Below are positions 31,615 to 44,627 of a stretch of DNA of 64,000 nt, in pieces. How positions within the stretch are numbered: position 1 is the stretch's first letter; each line of letters begins with the position of its first letter. The translations under genes and the position numbers were made by a program. Below the pieces are notes generated by a model that worked only from the letters and a program-made list of their open reading frames with translations, made no database searches and had not been told where the DNA came from. Source of the stretch: Limanda limanda (taxonomy: Eukaryota > Chordata > Actinopteri > Pleuronectiformes > Pleuronectidae); NCBI RefSeq assembly GCF_963576545.1, contig NC_083648.1, forward strand, positions 16,009,436-16,073,435. The letters are read 5' to 3'.

Positions 31615-33246
31615 AAATGTATTCTTACTTTACTGATCGGTCAAGAAGAGATGCAATAGATCAAGCTGATAGTGAGCGCCCTCTGTTGGATCGTGAGAAT
31701 AACTATGGAGATAGAGACTGACGCGCTTGTACACGGTATATATTTAGAATTCAAACAGCCCCCCTCCCCTCACAAGTATAAATTAATGTTTGAATTTGAA
31801 ATAAAAGTGACTTACTGAAGGAATGAGAAATAAATCTAACAAGATAATGACTGATAACAGGCTGTGTCCAGAGGCCCATTGTCTCATAATCCATTCATAA
31901 TTTTTGGCAACAGTGGAGCTAAAAACTGTAATATTTCTAAATGTTGTCGTCCCAAGTCAAATGTGTAACCAGGCAAAGTGAAAAAGCACAGACACTGCCT
32001 GTGATGGAAGCAGTCACCAGCTAGAATCAGTAATACATTGGAAAATGGAGCAGAAAGCGACGAGAGTATGAACAGACGGGGAGAGAGAGGAGAACAAATA
32101 GTGTTTTGGGACTGGGGGGAAAAAAAGGTGAAGAAAAAGTTTTGGAGGAACTGAGATAATATTGACCACATAATCCCTTACAGATGTGGAAATCACAGTT
32201 TAATGCTTGGCAGACATGACATGCTGAACTGCTATTGGATGACTCAAGAGGGACTCTGACCAAAGACAAACTCACTCTCTGTCAAGTCTGCTATTGATGG
32301 AGAAAAGACGATGAAAATCCAAATTTAGAGCAATCGTAGGATAGCCACATCTGCTGGACTATAAATTACACACAAAGAAACACACTGGCTGAACAGCTCT
32401 ACAAGGCTCAGTGACTCATATGAAGTGATAGTTTGAATAGAAGCCTTTTCTTTACTGTGTTAAAGAGTAATAATTTAGCTAATGTCTTCCTAGAGATACA
32501 GGACGACATCTACCTTTCTGTGAAACCCCATTTTGAACCCGGTGTGACAGCTGATTGCAGAAGATTGCATGATTTGCCGTCGCCTGTAGCCTGTGTGTGT
32601 ACATGTGTACATGCTGTAAGATGGAGAGACATGAGTGTTCCTTTGTACGTGCTGTGTTTATGTGTGTCTTCTTTCCTGTATAATCAAACGCAGCTCTTCA
32701 AGTGCCATCAATCAAGCTTTGATGTTTCAGGGGAGAGTCAAGGAACCACAGCAGCCCCCTCCATGCGCCGAGGCCGGGCGGCTCCAGTGCCGCTGGAAAC
32801 ATGGGAAATGCTTTCTAAACCAAGAGTAGGTGCCTGTAACTAACCATGCACATTATGGAACTCATCAGAAATGTGCTCTGTAATGTCTCGGGTTGGGGAA
32901 AATAGATGTTTCTGTGGTTCTCATCTGCACAGTTTTCTGCAACATCAAAGCATCTAAACAATATGGTTGTGTTCTACACGTCGCTCTCCATACTCACGCT
33001 CCTTTCATCATCCTGTTCTTTCTCTTCTTCATTTGCCACAGTACTTAACTATTGCTTTATTTCTCCTCTAAGGAGGACACAGAGCCATGAGGTTGCATTC
33101 ACAACACCAACGTACGTGTGGGAGAGTGTTGGGTATATAATTACAGATCCAGTCTATAAAATAGAAAATACTGTTGTTGGACAGTAGAATAACTGTTAAC
33201 TAACTATATTTATATAGTTTTTAGAAATATGCCTCCCACTACCAGC

Positions 33247-33350
33247 CACACACACACACACACACACACACACCTATCTTGGTGAGAACACTCATTGGCA
33301 TAATGCATTCCCTAACCCCCCAGGCTAACCCTAACCATGAGTCCATAACA
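33247..33350. repeat. (CA)n plus partial copy of the telomere-like teleost repeat
   Basis: A CA tract (33247-33273) is followed by GGTGAGAACACTCATTGGCATAATGCATTCCCTAACC and GCTAACCCTAACC. These match the CACTCATTGACATAATGCATTCC end of the family also seen at 15064. A further short piece (TTGTCCTCATTCAGATATAAGCACAAGTACACAC) lies near 33835-33873. Confidence 0.5.
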
Positions 33351-35919
33351 ACTTAATGCACATGCACCAGCACTTATGTTTATAGTACTTAGATACAAAA
33401 ATGCACTTGTGTTGTTTGTGTTCTTTAATAATTTGTGTGTTCTTTAATATTCACAAGCACTTCATCCCTAAGAACTTGACTTTGATTAACACTTATCTTA
33501 AATATACCTCTTCTGTTAGGAAATTTGTGTTACTATTATTATTGCTGTTATTTTATTATAAATATTTATTTAACAGCTGGGGAGAGTCCTTGGAGGTATA
33601 GAGAGTATTCATAAGAAGTGAAGCTCCAGTTGTCTCACCTTTGGCTGTTGAACCTTCTCTTATTTCATTATTTTATTTACCTTTTCATTGATTCCTTCCT
33701 TCTATGGTGGGATTTAAAACAAAAAGGGACTTTCAGTGTTTTTTAACGTCCACATTCCCTGTCTACCTGTGCCCCTTGAAGCACTCATTCAGAACTTCTA
33801 AAAATGTCCTTCCTCCATAAAGTCTATTCTCAAATTGTCCTCATTCAGATATAAGCACAAGTACACACTCACACGCTAAGACAACAGTGTTAAAATCTGT
33901 TCCTGAGACAGAGCCAAAAAACTAAAGTGTGTGATTGGCGATGTAGAAATATCAGATTTTTTTGTTATTAAGTTAAAACATCATAGAAATGTATTAGTAT
34001 CAAAAAACGTCACCACCTATTTGTACTCCGTGTTTAAAACAAAATAAAAGGATACCCATTAGAATTTCTTTGCCAAAAATCATTTGAACCATTATTATCT
34101 TTGAGAGAAAGCCCCATTTCTTTATCAAAGCTATGAAACCTCAGGAGAAAAGGTTTGGCAGGACACTATCACACCATATTCCAAAGATAATGGCTGATGT
34201 TTTTTCCAGGGTTTTGAATGGAAAGCACAGAACATTTTAGTGGTGGGTTGGAGTGACATGAAAAAGGACGGTCTCACTAGAGCATCATTATACTGAGAGA
34301 AACTGCCACTGTGGCTTAAAAACTTGAAGATCATCCATATTGTGGTTTCATTCTGGTTATGTCTGGAACCTAGATTGTGGAAAGAAACGAGGGACTGAGA
34401 TGATCCTTGAATTACATAACAGGCACATGCTGGATTTCTTTGAACGATTAAAAGACCACCTTTTCTCTCCTCTAATGCCCTTCGGAGAGATACGCCTTCG
34501 GTGTCTCCAGGCACTCTGTCATTTATGCAATGGCTGCCATTGACAGGTGGGCATGTCTGTAGTAAATAACCCTCACATAAGAACAAGTAGCCATCAGTGA
34601 CTTTCCTGTGACTACCAAAAGAATTACGAGGATGACAAAAAAGGAGAATCGACAGACTGGTCAATGAGTTGAGGTTGATGACACTTTCTTTAATATTTAT
34701 ATTTTGGGGTCAAGGGTCAAGATCCTATCGAAGACATAAGGTTCTTCACATGCATTTCTAGAGAAGACCATCTGAGGCACTTGTAAATATTTATTCTTTG
34801 GTTTATGACCAAACACCTGCAAAACTAATGTTTTTATGTATTTATCACTAAGAATTTATAAAAACCCAAACATTATGCAGAGCAAACATATGCACAAACA
34901 CAGTATTTAAGACCTCTCGGGTAGAGCTCAATAAAATAAACACTGAGAGGAGACTGGGAGAACCGGCAGGACGAACAGATTATAAGTGGAAGTGAAAAAA
35001 CAGTTGGTTGGTTTTAGTAGTGTAAAACCCCAATAACGTGGTTTGTAAGATTTCATGGAAAAGCAACTTTGAAGGCACACCAACACAAGCAGACATGTGC
35101 ATGCACACACAGACACACACTATCCATAACCACATGTGAGCACATACACACACTGATGGCTGATGTTTGACCACACAAGATGTTACTAAAACCATGTGGG
35201 CCTCTTCTTGTGGTTTAATCCAAAAAAATCTGATTATATCTTTACGTCACCTCTTAATGTCATATGTGTGATATGAATGAGTGTTAATTGAGCATTTTGT
35301 TTGTGCACGTGTGTGGCTATGTGCCCACGTACAGTGTAGAGCACAGGCACGGAGCTGAAGGGAGGCGGTAGAGGCTCTACATCAGAGACACATGCTTACT
35401 AACAGAGGTTTGACCCAAATAACACTGTAATTTATGAAGGCTTTTAGGCTACCAGGCAGCCATGGAAGTAGAACAGAGAATAATGTGAGTCTGACCGTGC
35501 CCATTCACTTCAGTTTATGTCCCAGTCTTTTACTAGGACACATGTCTGGAGTTTTTAATGATACAGAGACAGTAAACACAATGTTAATGGACACTGAGTT
35601 TACAGAGATATGTTCAGCTGCAAATACACGGCTGTGCGCACAATTACAGGCGTGCGCACAATCAAGAATACTAAAGCAGTGCAGGTAGTGACGGGCGTGG
35701 TTAAAAAAAGAGATCCAATAAAAAACAGAGAGGGGGTGCAATAACTGAGGTGGAAAAGGAGAGACAGACTGAAGCCCAGATATCATTAGTACTCTGCTGT
35801 AAGGCGCTGGCCCCAGGCAGGGTTAGAGGCTGAAATGGACAGTTAGCGGCTTCTGGAGGAGATGACATCTCAGGCAAACCCAAAGGACAAGTTAAGACAT
35901 CCTAAGCACAGATATAACT

Positions 35920-35934
35920 GTGTGCGTGTGTGTG

Positions 35935-35969
<35 letters not shown>
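35920..35969. repeat. (GT)n microsatellite
   Basis: GT tract with two CG interruptions. Confidence 0.95.
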
Positions 35970-37449
35970 AAGTGGGTGTCTGTCTGCAAGCATGTAATCC
36001 CGTGTGCTACCCTCCCGCACTGTAGCGGGTCATTTGCCTCAGTGTTTGAAGTGGAGATGCGGCTCTGAGGATCAGACGCGTGTCATGGCTCCACAGATCA
36101 GAGCACAGAGCGATGGGATGCCATGAGAGAGGAGGAGAGGGCAGAGACAGACAAATGAGATGACAGAGGACTTTCTCCACACAAGGTTATTATCCTCGCC
36201 CTCTCGTTTTCCTGATTATGTCCACAAAGTCAAACTGGAAAACAAAACATCCATATAAGCACTTTCAAGTCTTTTTTGCCAATGATCTCATGTCCTCTCC
36301 AAATGACAAGATTACAGCTGAGCCCCTACTACAGATGGCAAACTACACTGTGCATCACAGCCAACATCTGGCGAGGACCAGGACAAATACAATCTTGAGT
36401 CTGGGCTGTTACTTATATTCAATGTTTTAACACAACCATTCCTCACAAATAATCCTGATTAATGATCGATGCAAACAGTGAAGGGTAAAAACAGCCGACT
36501 TTATAACAGTTTCCTTCATCATACATCCTTCGCCCCAGAAGTTACTGCAGAAACGCCACAGCTCAAGTGCATGTGATATAATTAAAAAGGCGACCAAACT
36601 TGCCATTACCTTGAATATAATTGTGGATTTCCCTGGGTTTCAACATTCTCTGAAACAATCATTTTTAAGAGTTAGTTGGAGGTAAAAAGCCACTGACTCT
36701 CTCTGAGCAGACTCACATCGTTTCTCTCTCAAAGCTCTGTTTGTCTCCACACTTAAATGCAAGGTCATTTATCTCTCTAGGAAAATTTACCCAGTCCCGT
36801 CTGTGGGCCAAAATGGAGGGGGGAAAAGTGTATTTTGAATATTCACTGATAGAGGCAAACCAGTGCAAAACAGTACAAGAGTCATTCCTCTTCTTTTCTC
36901 ACAGCCAGAAAACTAAGAGTCCATTGAGGGTGAGCCATGAGAATCCCAGAGATGAGCAGTGCATCAGACATGGCATTGCGCTTTTCTTCATCTGATACAC
37001 AGTCAGATGATTTGCTTAATGCCGTCCGTAGACTCATGACCGACAGATACTGAGAGGGGGAAGAGAGGATGGGAAAAGAGGGAAAAAAAACACATGAGGG
37101 ATGAAAAGACAGAGAGAGACAATTTGTGCGTTCACGTTTTTATCAGACTTATCATCGTGCAAATTAGGTCCTGCTTTCTGCTGATAAGGTCAGCTGTCAG
37201 TCTAGACGTGTTTTAAAAAATTGCTATGCACAAACACACACATACGGTGCTGTATGCACAAACTGATTATTAAACTGATTGAGCATCATCACAGCACATA
37301 AAAACAAACTAAAACCCATTTTTGTGTCTTAAACATTTGTATTTTGTTTAATGTGATGACAGCATAGCTACTCATACTTTCAGGAAAGGACTGTGTTGAA
37401 AGAGATTCACCTCTTTTCTCTCGTTCTGCTTTGGATTGACATCATAGTC

Positions 37450-37725
37450 AACGTGTATTCTAAAAATCCGCCTCTTGAAATCTACCCGTCATAATCTCAT
37501 GAGTCATAAACTGTTTATTCAATTGCCCGTTGCGATTCAGCCCTATTGGGATCAGCCGTCTGAATTGTTGCAGTGCAACAATAACGCTAACAGTGGGAAG
37601 GCTTTCAGTGGAGAAATGTTCCTGTATGCAGGTGCCAGGCGCTGTCATTCTGACATATTCATTCTGACTATGGCAAAGAGGGTGCATAAAAGGTATTGCC
37701 AAAAGCTGAGTGTTTGTTAAATGAA
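37450..37725. promoter_or_regulatory. Candidate conserved non-coding element with SOX-like palindrome
   Basis: A roughly 270-bp block of complex sequence that stays open in one frame on each strand. It contains the inverted repeat ATTGTTGC / GCAACAAT (37564-37571 and 37575-37582). It resembles a conserved element more than a gene: neither reading frame resembles a known protein and there are no convincing splice sites. Confidence 0.25.
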
Positions 37726-40700
37726 GATGAATGTGATGGTTTGGAATGAAGGTGATATTTTATTTAGGATCAGACGCTCTCTGTTTGGTAATGCAACAGC
37801 CACTCTCACAACAACATGACAGCTGCGGGAAATGGATATTGATTAGAAAAGGTTGATGCTTTTTTTCCCTCCCCCTCACTTCTTTTTTTTTTCTTCTCCC
37901 CCCCCCCCGCTGTATTTAATACTCTGCCTCCCTCCTGGGCTCTCTCAGAATGTCCCTCCTTCTCTCCGTCTCTCTCTGTTCGTTGTCAGGGCATTATGCG
38001 TGATGCACGATAAAGTATGATGGATGGTGAGGGCAGATTTTAGAGCCCTGCACCTGATCAGGTATCAGTCATGTTTGTGTAATTTTTTTGTGTATGTGTG
38101 CGAGGCAGAGAGGGTTTTGTCGGCTGTATGAGAACAAAGAGCAGGAGCAAAGCCTTAAGATGGAATGGTTCTCACCCAAGTTATTCCAATACAGGAACAG
38201 AAGCCTATTATTATCAGCTGGAAACCATGGGAATTAGATAAAACTGATCAAACTACAAGAATACCAGCTATGTTATTTTACCCTATGGAATTATATAATT
38301 TTTCAGCGTATAAGATTAATTCCATTTAAGACAACAAGAGACCGGTTCGTTGTTTTTCTTGCCTCAATCAATAACTAATGGTAAATTGACTGAGAAATCA
38401 ATGTATGTACATGTTTTGCTCCGCGTATACTGTTTTGTACCTGTATGCAGTCAATATGCCTCTCTGCTGATGCCATAGAGTGGAAAGTGTAAAACTCCAG
38501 CTGTTCAGCAGATGTGGGGTTGTATACCATCATACCGTATGGTCCAAGACACTCATATAGGTGTATGTGTTCATTCCCATGAATCTTCACTGACATTAAC
38601 CATAGCCGTTCCAGACAGAATTCCAACTCTTGTGCGAACCTTGAAATAATTCTAACCAAAAAAAAGGCTGCTTCACTCAGTAGCTAGTAACCAAATGTGT
38701 TCCCTTGGTGCCGCGAAGGTTGCATCTTGTAGCCAGCGACTGTGGGTGGCGCGGCCCCATATCCACCCACTATCCAGAAATGAGGCAAAAATATCCAGGA
38801 TACAAGTCGGCTTCATCAGTCATTCATGACATATCACCCTGTTTCATAGTATCAAATAACTAACTAAATCAGAATCAGTGTGGCAAGAAATACTGTGAGA
38901 GACACTTTTTTGGGAGATAGTGTGTCATCCGTCCAAATATACAGGACATGATTTTGGCTGAAAACAGCTGCTGGTGCAGGAAACAACAGTGAAGAGACTG
39001 ATGAAAATGTATCAAACAGATAAAGAATGAACTTAAAGAAGCCAAATCACTCAGTAGAGCTGGGGGTGGCTGCAGATTTGGATTTCTTCAGTGCAAGCGA
39101 TACCTTTCATATACAAGTTCTCATGTGGTGCACACTATATAAAAGTATTGATTATACAGTCACAAGTAAAGACCTCATGATAAGTTATGTAATGGTTTAT
39201 CTCATGGGGACCATGTGATCCAATTTGTGCAACCACATTGTGATTAATACACATGCTCAAAAAATAGAGAAATGAACAATGAGCAAGGAAACGTATTTAG
39301 AAGACGTATTGTGATTGTGAACAATAGTGTATTCTGCAGTAGGTGGTGACATCATTAACATTCCAAACACACACACACAAACCACAGTGCACTTCCACAC
39401 CACACAAGCACACACAAAACCACATGACCCTCTTCCTCACACACGCATGCACACCCACACACACCCACACAAACACACACACACACACACACACACAGGT
39501 ATTATCTTTTGTGACCATACACCCTCATTAACATTCAGCTCTGATCCTTGATGATAACCTCTCCTGGGCAGACACAGCACCACGGTGACTGGGATTATGG
39601 CTTTTGACAAGTCTAATTAATACAGACCTAACAAGAGCAATCAATATCATTGATTAAACATGCTATAGGGAAATTAATAATTGCCTGGAGTTGAAAGGTT
39701 AATAGACTCATACAAAACCCTGATAGACCGTTAAATTCATTTGAAGTTCACAAAGCTCTCTCTTTTGTCTCTTCAAGGGACATTTGACCCTGAACACAGC
39801 ACCTGCAATCAGAGCGAGGCTCGTGGTTTGAAGCTGCGTTAGTGGTTGCCTGGAATGCAGATTATCAGGGGACGCCGCTAGAATGCCGCCAACATATTTT
39901 TTTTACTTGACATTTTATTAAGCATGCTTACTCCAACAACAGTATCGACCAAAATTTACCCTGCAAACCCTACGAAATGCACATGTATGGGTTGAGATCA
40001 AGCTTGGTGTCAGTGCAATTCTACATAACGACAATTTCATGCTTGGGACACACAACACAGCTGGCTTTCATGTTAACGTGCCATGCTAGCTATCTATACA
40101 ATGCTCAATGTGCATGGGGGAAAGAAATCCACAACCAGACCAGCTGCTTCTGCCCCCTCTTTCACATTAATGCGGTTTGACTGGCTAGCGCCTGCACTTG
40201 AGTGTTTTGTTTAAACTTGATTTGATTGGCTGGCACCTACATAGCGTTGAGTTGTGAACTTTAATCTTCTGCCGACAAAATAGAGGCACAATGCAATTCA
40301 GCAACACATGACATTACCCCATTCAAAGTAAATGAGCAGCGATTCAGTTAAAGCCTCTAATGGGTATGTGTGTGAGTCCTGTGACCAGTGAGTGAGAAAC
40401 TGACTGAAATTCAATAGTTTTTTTATCGTTGAGACAAACACGTACATTCATGAAGTAAGAACTATGTCCTGTAATAATCCGTTACGTTTTTGTGAACTAT
40501 TTTTAAATATAGGACAACCAGTTTTTTAATCTTAGCGTAATTAATAAATAATGTTATATATTATAAATATTATGATATATTAGTGCCATTAAGTTTAAGC
40601 TTTCATTGTCTTACGATGGTTGTTAAAACCCTGAAGAAGCTTGATTCATTTCTACGTGCGCTTGCTTCTTCAACATAGGAATTCATCTTTTTTTTATCAT

Positions 40701-43700
40701 AGTTTCGGACTCCGAGGAAAAATACAGCAATTTTAAACAGTTGTTTCTTTATAACCCTCTGGTAAGTTTTTTCTCCGATGTCTAAATCTTTAGTTAAACC
40801 ACAGTCTGCCGCAAGTTCGCTCTCAGCAAAATGTTCCCTCTACAGCTGTCTTGTCTTCTGTACTCTGCTCTGGGCATCCGCTTCACCGCAGAGATGAACA
40901 AGATGGAAGGTATAAAGCAGACTACAGTAAGGGCATGGTGCCCAGCAGCTGGGCTTTGATCAACTCTCTGAGTCAAATACACTCGTCTCCCCTGAGTAAC
41001 CAGGGGGTGTCAGCTCAGGTGTATACAGCGCCTTCTCTCAACGTACTATTATCAGAAAAAAATACGGCTGCAAATGTTGAAAGGAAAATAAAATGGTGAA
41101 ATAATAATAAAATCTTGTTTATCTGAGGTTTTATCGTTAGAGCTGCTCTGCTCTCTACTTCAGGGCCACTATCTGACTCGCGCCAAAACAATATCTTCCA
41201 TTTATGCATTTTATTCATTTTGAAAGGAAATTGTGGTGTAATTAGTTTGCATAAATTGAACGAATTGAGATGTTGATTTATCCTTTTAAGTGCTTATTAA
41301 ATACACAAATCCTTTCATATATTCACCACCTTATTAAAGCGATTACCCTGCTCCTTTATTAACATATCAAAACCTGTAACCAGAATGTTAAAAAACAAAT
41401 GTGTTTTTTATCTACTGCTAATATTTCACAGCCTCACAATAACAGCGGCTCTCTTCTTCTTCCCCCGCTCAACACGAGGATCAGAGAACAGGACCTGTTA
41501 TTTCCTGCTGAGGCTGTGGGAGGTTTTTTTCTGCGTTGTCGCTGCCAGTCTAACATCACAGTAGTGCCATTTTCATTTACTGTTATCAGGCTGTGGGCGT
41601 TGTTGTAAAGCTCGCTGAGTGGTTGGTGTATAGTGAGGAAAAGTTACTGTAAATTGAACTTTCCTGACTCCCCATCATTCCTTTCGTTTGTTCTACGGTT
41701 GGAAACTTGTGGTGGTTTGAATGCAGCCCAAACATGTAAGGTTTGTGTGGAAATGGTATAATCGACATTACATTATGTGAGCCTGTTAAACTGAAAAAGC
41801 AATTACTTATTCATATCCATACAGCACCCATCCTGCTAAAAAGCTTCTAACTTCTTACCTCATCCCCATACAGTATGCAAATCTGCTCTATGTTGTTCAA
41901 GAGATGGCAATCAAAGTGGGATGGAGTGCATCTAAATCACGCTGCAAATCTATGCGTCGTAACTAATGGAGGTACAATAGCTACTGCTGCGATCGTAAAT
42001 GCATCTGTGAAGCTAGGATACAGCATTTGTGTGAATAGCTGCAGTGGTTCATAGTGAATAATGTGCTTGTTGGGATCATAACATTGTCAGATGTGCCGTA
42101 ATGCAGAGCTTCCAACTGATTGGTAGGATTCAAAAGAGTGAGAGAGCGTGTTCTGCATACCCTTTTTAGATATCAGTAAATGTACAGTATATACAGTGCA
42201 GAACCAGGAGCACAATCTTATCAGGTGTCATCTCATATAATGTGTGATGTTTTTGACAACATTTTTGTGTGTGTGTCTGACTGTGTGCATCTGTGTGCAC
42301 ATTGTGTAGTGCAGCGTGCATGTGTGAGTGTGTCTGTGTGACTGTAATCACCAGGGTTCCTTGTCAGAGAAAGGGCACAGAGGGTCCCAGAGGTGTTAGA
42401 GGGGACAGCAGGAAGCAGACAGAGGTGATGCAGGGAGAGGACTCTGGTGACATTTGCACAGTGGGAACCGGCCATCACAGCATAACAAAGAACAAGGTCT
42501 GCTTTTACTAATGAGAAAAACTAGCCGGATGTGAGCAGAGAGCCACTCTGACATCTGCATGCTCACACTCAATCAATACGTGCTTCAATTCAAATGTTCA
42601 CACTTTTTTGTCCGTGACATACAGTCTCATTGACTGTGTAATTCAAATTTGATACAGATAATGGATTCATTCATTGTTTCAGGTTTAGGATATATCAACA
42701 ATACACACAACTTTTCTTTGGCAAAAAAACAACAAAACAACACACAATTAAACCTTAACCAATTCAAAAGCCCTCCGGTCAAACAAAGCTCTAATTCTCT
42801 GTGTGTCGACACACACTTGACCAATGGCTGCTGTGAAGCAGTGGAGCATAGGCAGTCTCTCTGCATCTCAATAACAGATGTCCCAGGGCTGTCGATGACT
42901 CACACTTGCTGATCAGGAATTAATGAAAAGTGTGTGCGTCTGTGCATGAGTGTGTGTTGGGTGTGTGTGTGTGTGTGTCTGCTTGTGTGTGTGTGTCTGT
43001 CTGTCTGTCTGTTTATATAAATGAATCAGTGTGAGGGTCATCTTTCTGCATCTTTGGAGTAGAGTGAAAGACAAGTCCTTGTGTCTGGTTCGTTGTTTCT
43101 CTTTGCTGCTTTGCTGAACAGTTTGTGTTCACAACAAGCTGCTTTCACAAGACAATGATGAGGCTAGTTTTGCAGTGAACAAGCTAATAGCCAAGAGGCT
43201 GAAACCTCAGAAACCTCAGAAAGAGACGCAATAGAAAACATTCAAGTCATTGCATCAAAGAGATTGACGATATATATACGACATGTGATCAGTAATTACA
43301 GATACTATAAAAATGGAAACAGCCCTTGATGGATACAAGTTTACCCATATCTACCATGCCGATAACTCATTGGCAGCAACAACCTTGACAACAACACATT
43401 GATTGATCGACAAACAGACAGCTCATCAGTGTTGAATTCAGACGTTGGTCATGCTTTGATATGTAGTTTGGTGGTAATGAGTGGGAGAGAACATGCTATA
43501 GGTCTAAATAAACTGAAAACTCTGAGAAAATTATAATGGGCACATTCTTAACTGAGGGCAACTTAGTGTTTTAAGGATATCTGTCATGACACCCAACTGG
43601 GACGGAGATCGCTCGCAATTCGCTATATTCGGATAATATTTTTTCACATGTTCACTTTGCCTTGACGGGGACAATTTCACACCCAGTCTGCCCTCTCAGA

Positions 43701-43842
43701 CAGACCGGGGTGATGTGGTGGCAGGAGCAGAGGACGACTTTAACACAGGTTTATAGCCAATGTAAGTCGAACACTTTTTCATCCTCTTATATTGAACTAA
43801 GGGCACACTGACTCACTATCTCCTCTTGAGGTAAAGAGTGGT

Positions 43843-43850
43843 ATTACAAG
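43843..43850. repeat. Left target-site duplication ATTACAAG of the hAT element
   Basis: Identical to 44620-44627. The 8-bp length fits hAT integration. Confidence 0.9.
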
Positions 43851-44619
43851 TAGGGCTGGGCAAGTTAACTAGTTAATTTCGAGTTAACTCATCACTTATT
43901 TAACTCAGACAATTATTTTATCTCGCATTAACTCAGGTTTGATTAGTTATTGTTTTATTGTGAAAGTCAGGCTTTTATTTTGTGAAAGTCTGTTGCTGAC
44001 TGCTGCGGAACCGGAAAAAATAAAATAATTGGCGAATAAACAACCATGGATAAGGGTACGGAGCTTTTACATGGCCATTTTCATTTTAAAGTTCTTCCAG
44101 ACGGCGGAGTCGACAGAACCAAAGTTATTTGTAGCCACTGCCAAGGTGAAATTTCTTATCACCCGAGTACTTCCAGTCTAAAATATCACCTGAATGCAAA
44201 ACACACAGTTGATATCAGCAAATCACTCAACGAAACAGCGAGCGGAGCGAGGCTTCGGCAGACTACGTTAGACGCAGGGAGGAGTATAGATTTTTCATAA
44301 CGAAGAGGATAACATTAATGCCCTGGCAGTGGCATTGAGCTTTAATTTTGTATTTGCTTTGATAACATTGTTAAGTTGAGATTTACACTGAATATTTTAT
44401 TTAACTGCTACTGTATTAAATGCTGATGTTAAAAGTGTTTGCACAACAAATGTTATGGTACGTTCATTCATATGGCAGAACATTGAAAATAAAATTGCGC
44501 TATACACTACTTTTTAATTAATTATTGGATTTTGCGTATACAAATGCGATTAATCGTGATTAATCAGGGAAATCATGCGATTAATCGCGATTAAAACTTT
44601 TAATCGTTGCCCAGCCCTA
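43851..44619 (+). mobile_element. Non-autonomous hAT-type DNA transposon, 769 bp, structurally complete
   Basis: Both ends carry a perfect 13-bp terminal inverted repeat, TAGGGCTGGGCAA and its complement TTGCCCAGCCCTA. The element is flanked by a perfect 8-bp target duplication ATTACAAG (43843-43850 and 44620-44627), the hallmark of hAT transposition. The right subterminal region repeats GATTAATC-type units (about 44547-44600), and the left repeats AGTTAACT-type units (43863-43890). Inside are an 84-codon BED zinc-finger ORF (44046-44300) and AATAAA at 44488-44493. The catalytic transposase region is missing, so it depends on enzyme from elsewhere. The intact duplication suggests relatively recent insertion. 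Confidence 0.9.
44046..44300 (+). CDS. BED-type zinc-finger mini-ORF inside the hAT element (84 aa)
   Basis: ATG in a good context (caaccATGG) opens 84 codons ending TAA. Residues C29 and C32, then H48 and H53 (ICSHC ... LKYHLNAKH), form the C-x2-C-x15-H-x4-H pattern of a BED finger, the DNA-binding N-terminus of hAT transposases. The linker ends RLRQTTLDAGRS, resembling the start of the segment that leads into the dimerisation and catalytic region of ZBED-like transposases, and then stops. It is therefore the DNA-binding part without catalysis, most simply an internal-deletion derivative. A stand-alone expressed finger, for example a repressor of its family, is possible but unsupported. Confidence 0.7.
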   Translation: MDKGTELLHGHFHFKVLPDGGVDRTKVICSHCQGEISYHPSTSSLKYHLNAKHTVDISKSLNETASGARLRQTTLDAGRSIDFS

Positions 44620-44627
44620 ATTACAAG
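44620..44627. repeat. Right target-site duplication ATTACAAG of the hAT element
   Basis: Identical to 43843-43850, directly abutting the right terminal inverted repeat. Confidence 0.9.

Larger units (their letters stand above)
28331..43842. other. Downstream gene-free region, first part
   Basis: No coding gene was recognised on either strand. Contents are simple repeats (29276-29322, 30302-30343, 30831-30883, 33247-33273, 35920-35969, and interrupted CA at 39369-39497), pieces of the telomere-like repeat near 33.3 and 33.8 kb, and AT-rich conserved-element-like blocks near 37450-37725 and 39590-39740. There is also a GC-rich open segment at 32731-32829 and a short signal-peptide-like frame at 40831. 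A 177-codon minus frame (34131-34664) shows no family match. Confidence 0.6.

Noticed and set aside
34131..34664. 177-codon minus-strand frame, the longest in the window
   Set aside because: No recognisable domain, no exon borders, composition like the flanking AT-rich DNA. A conservation test could revive it, but nothing in the sequence supports it now.
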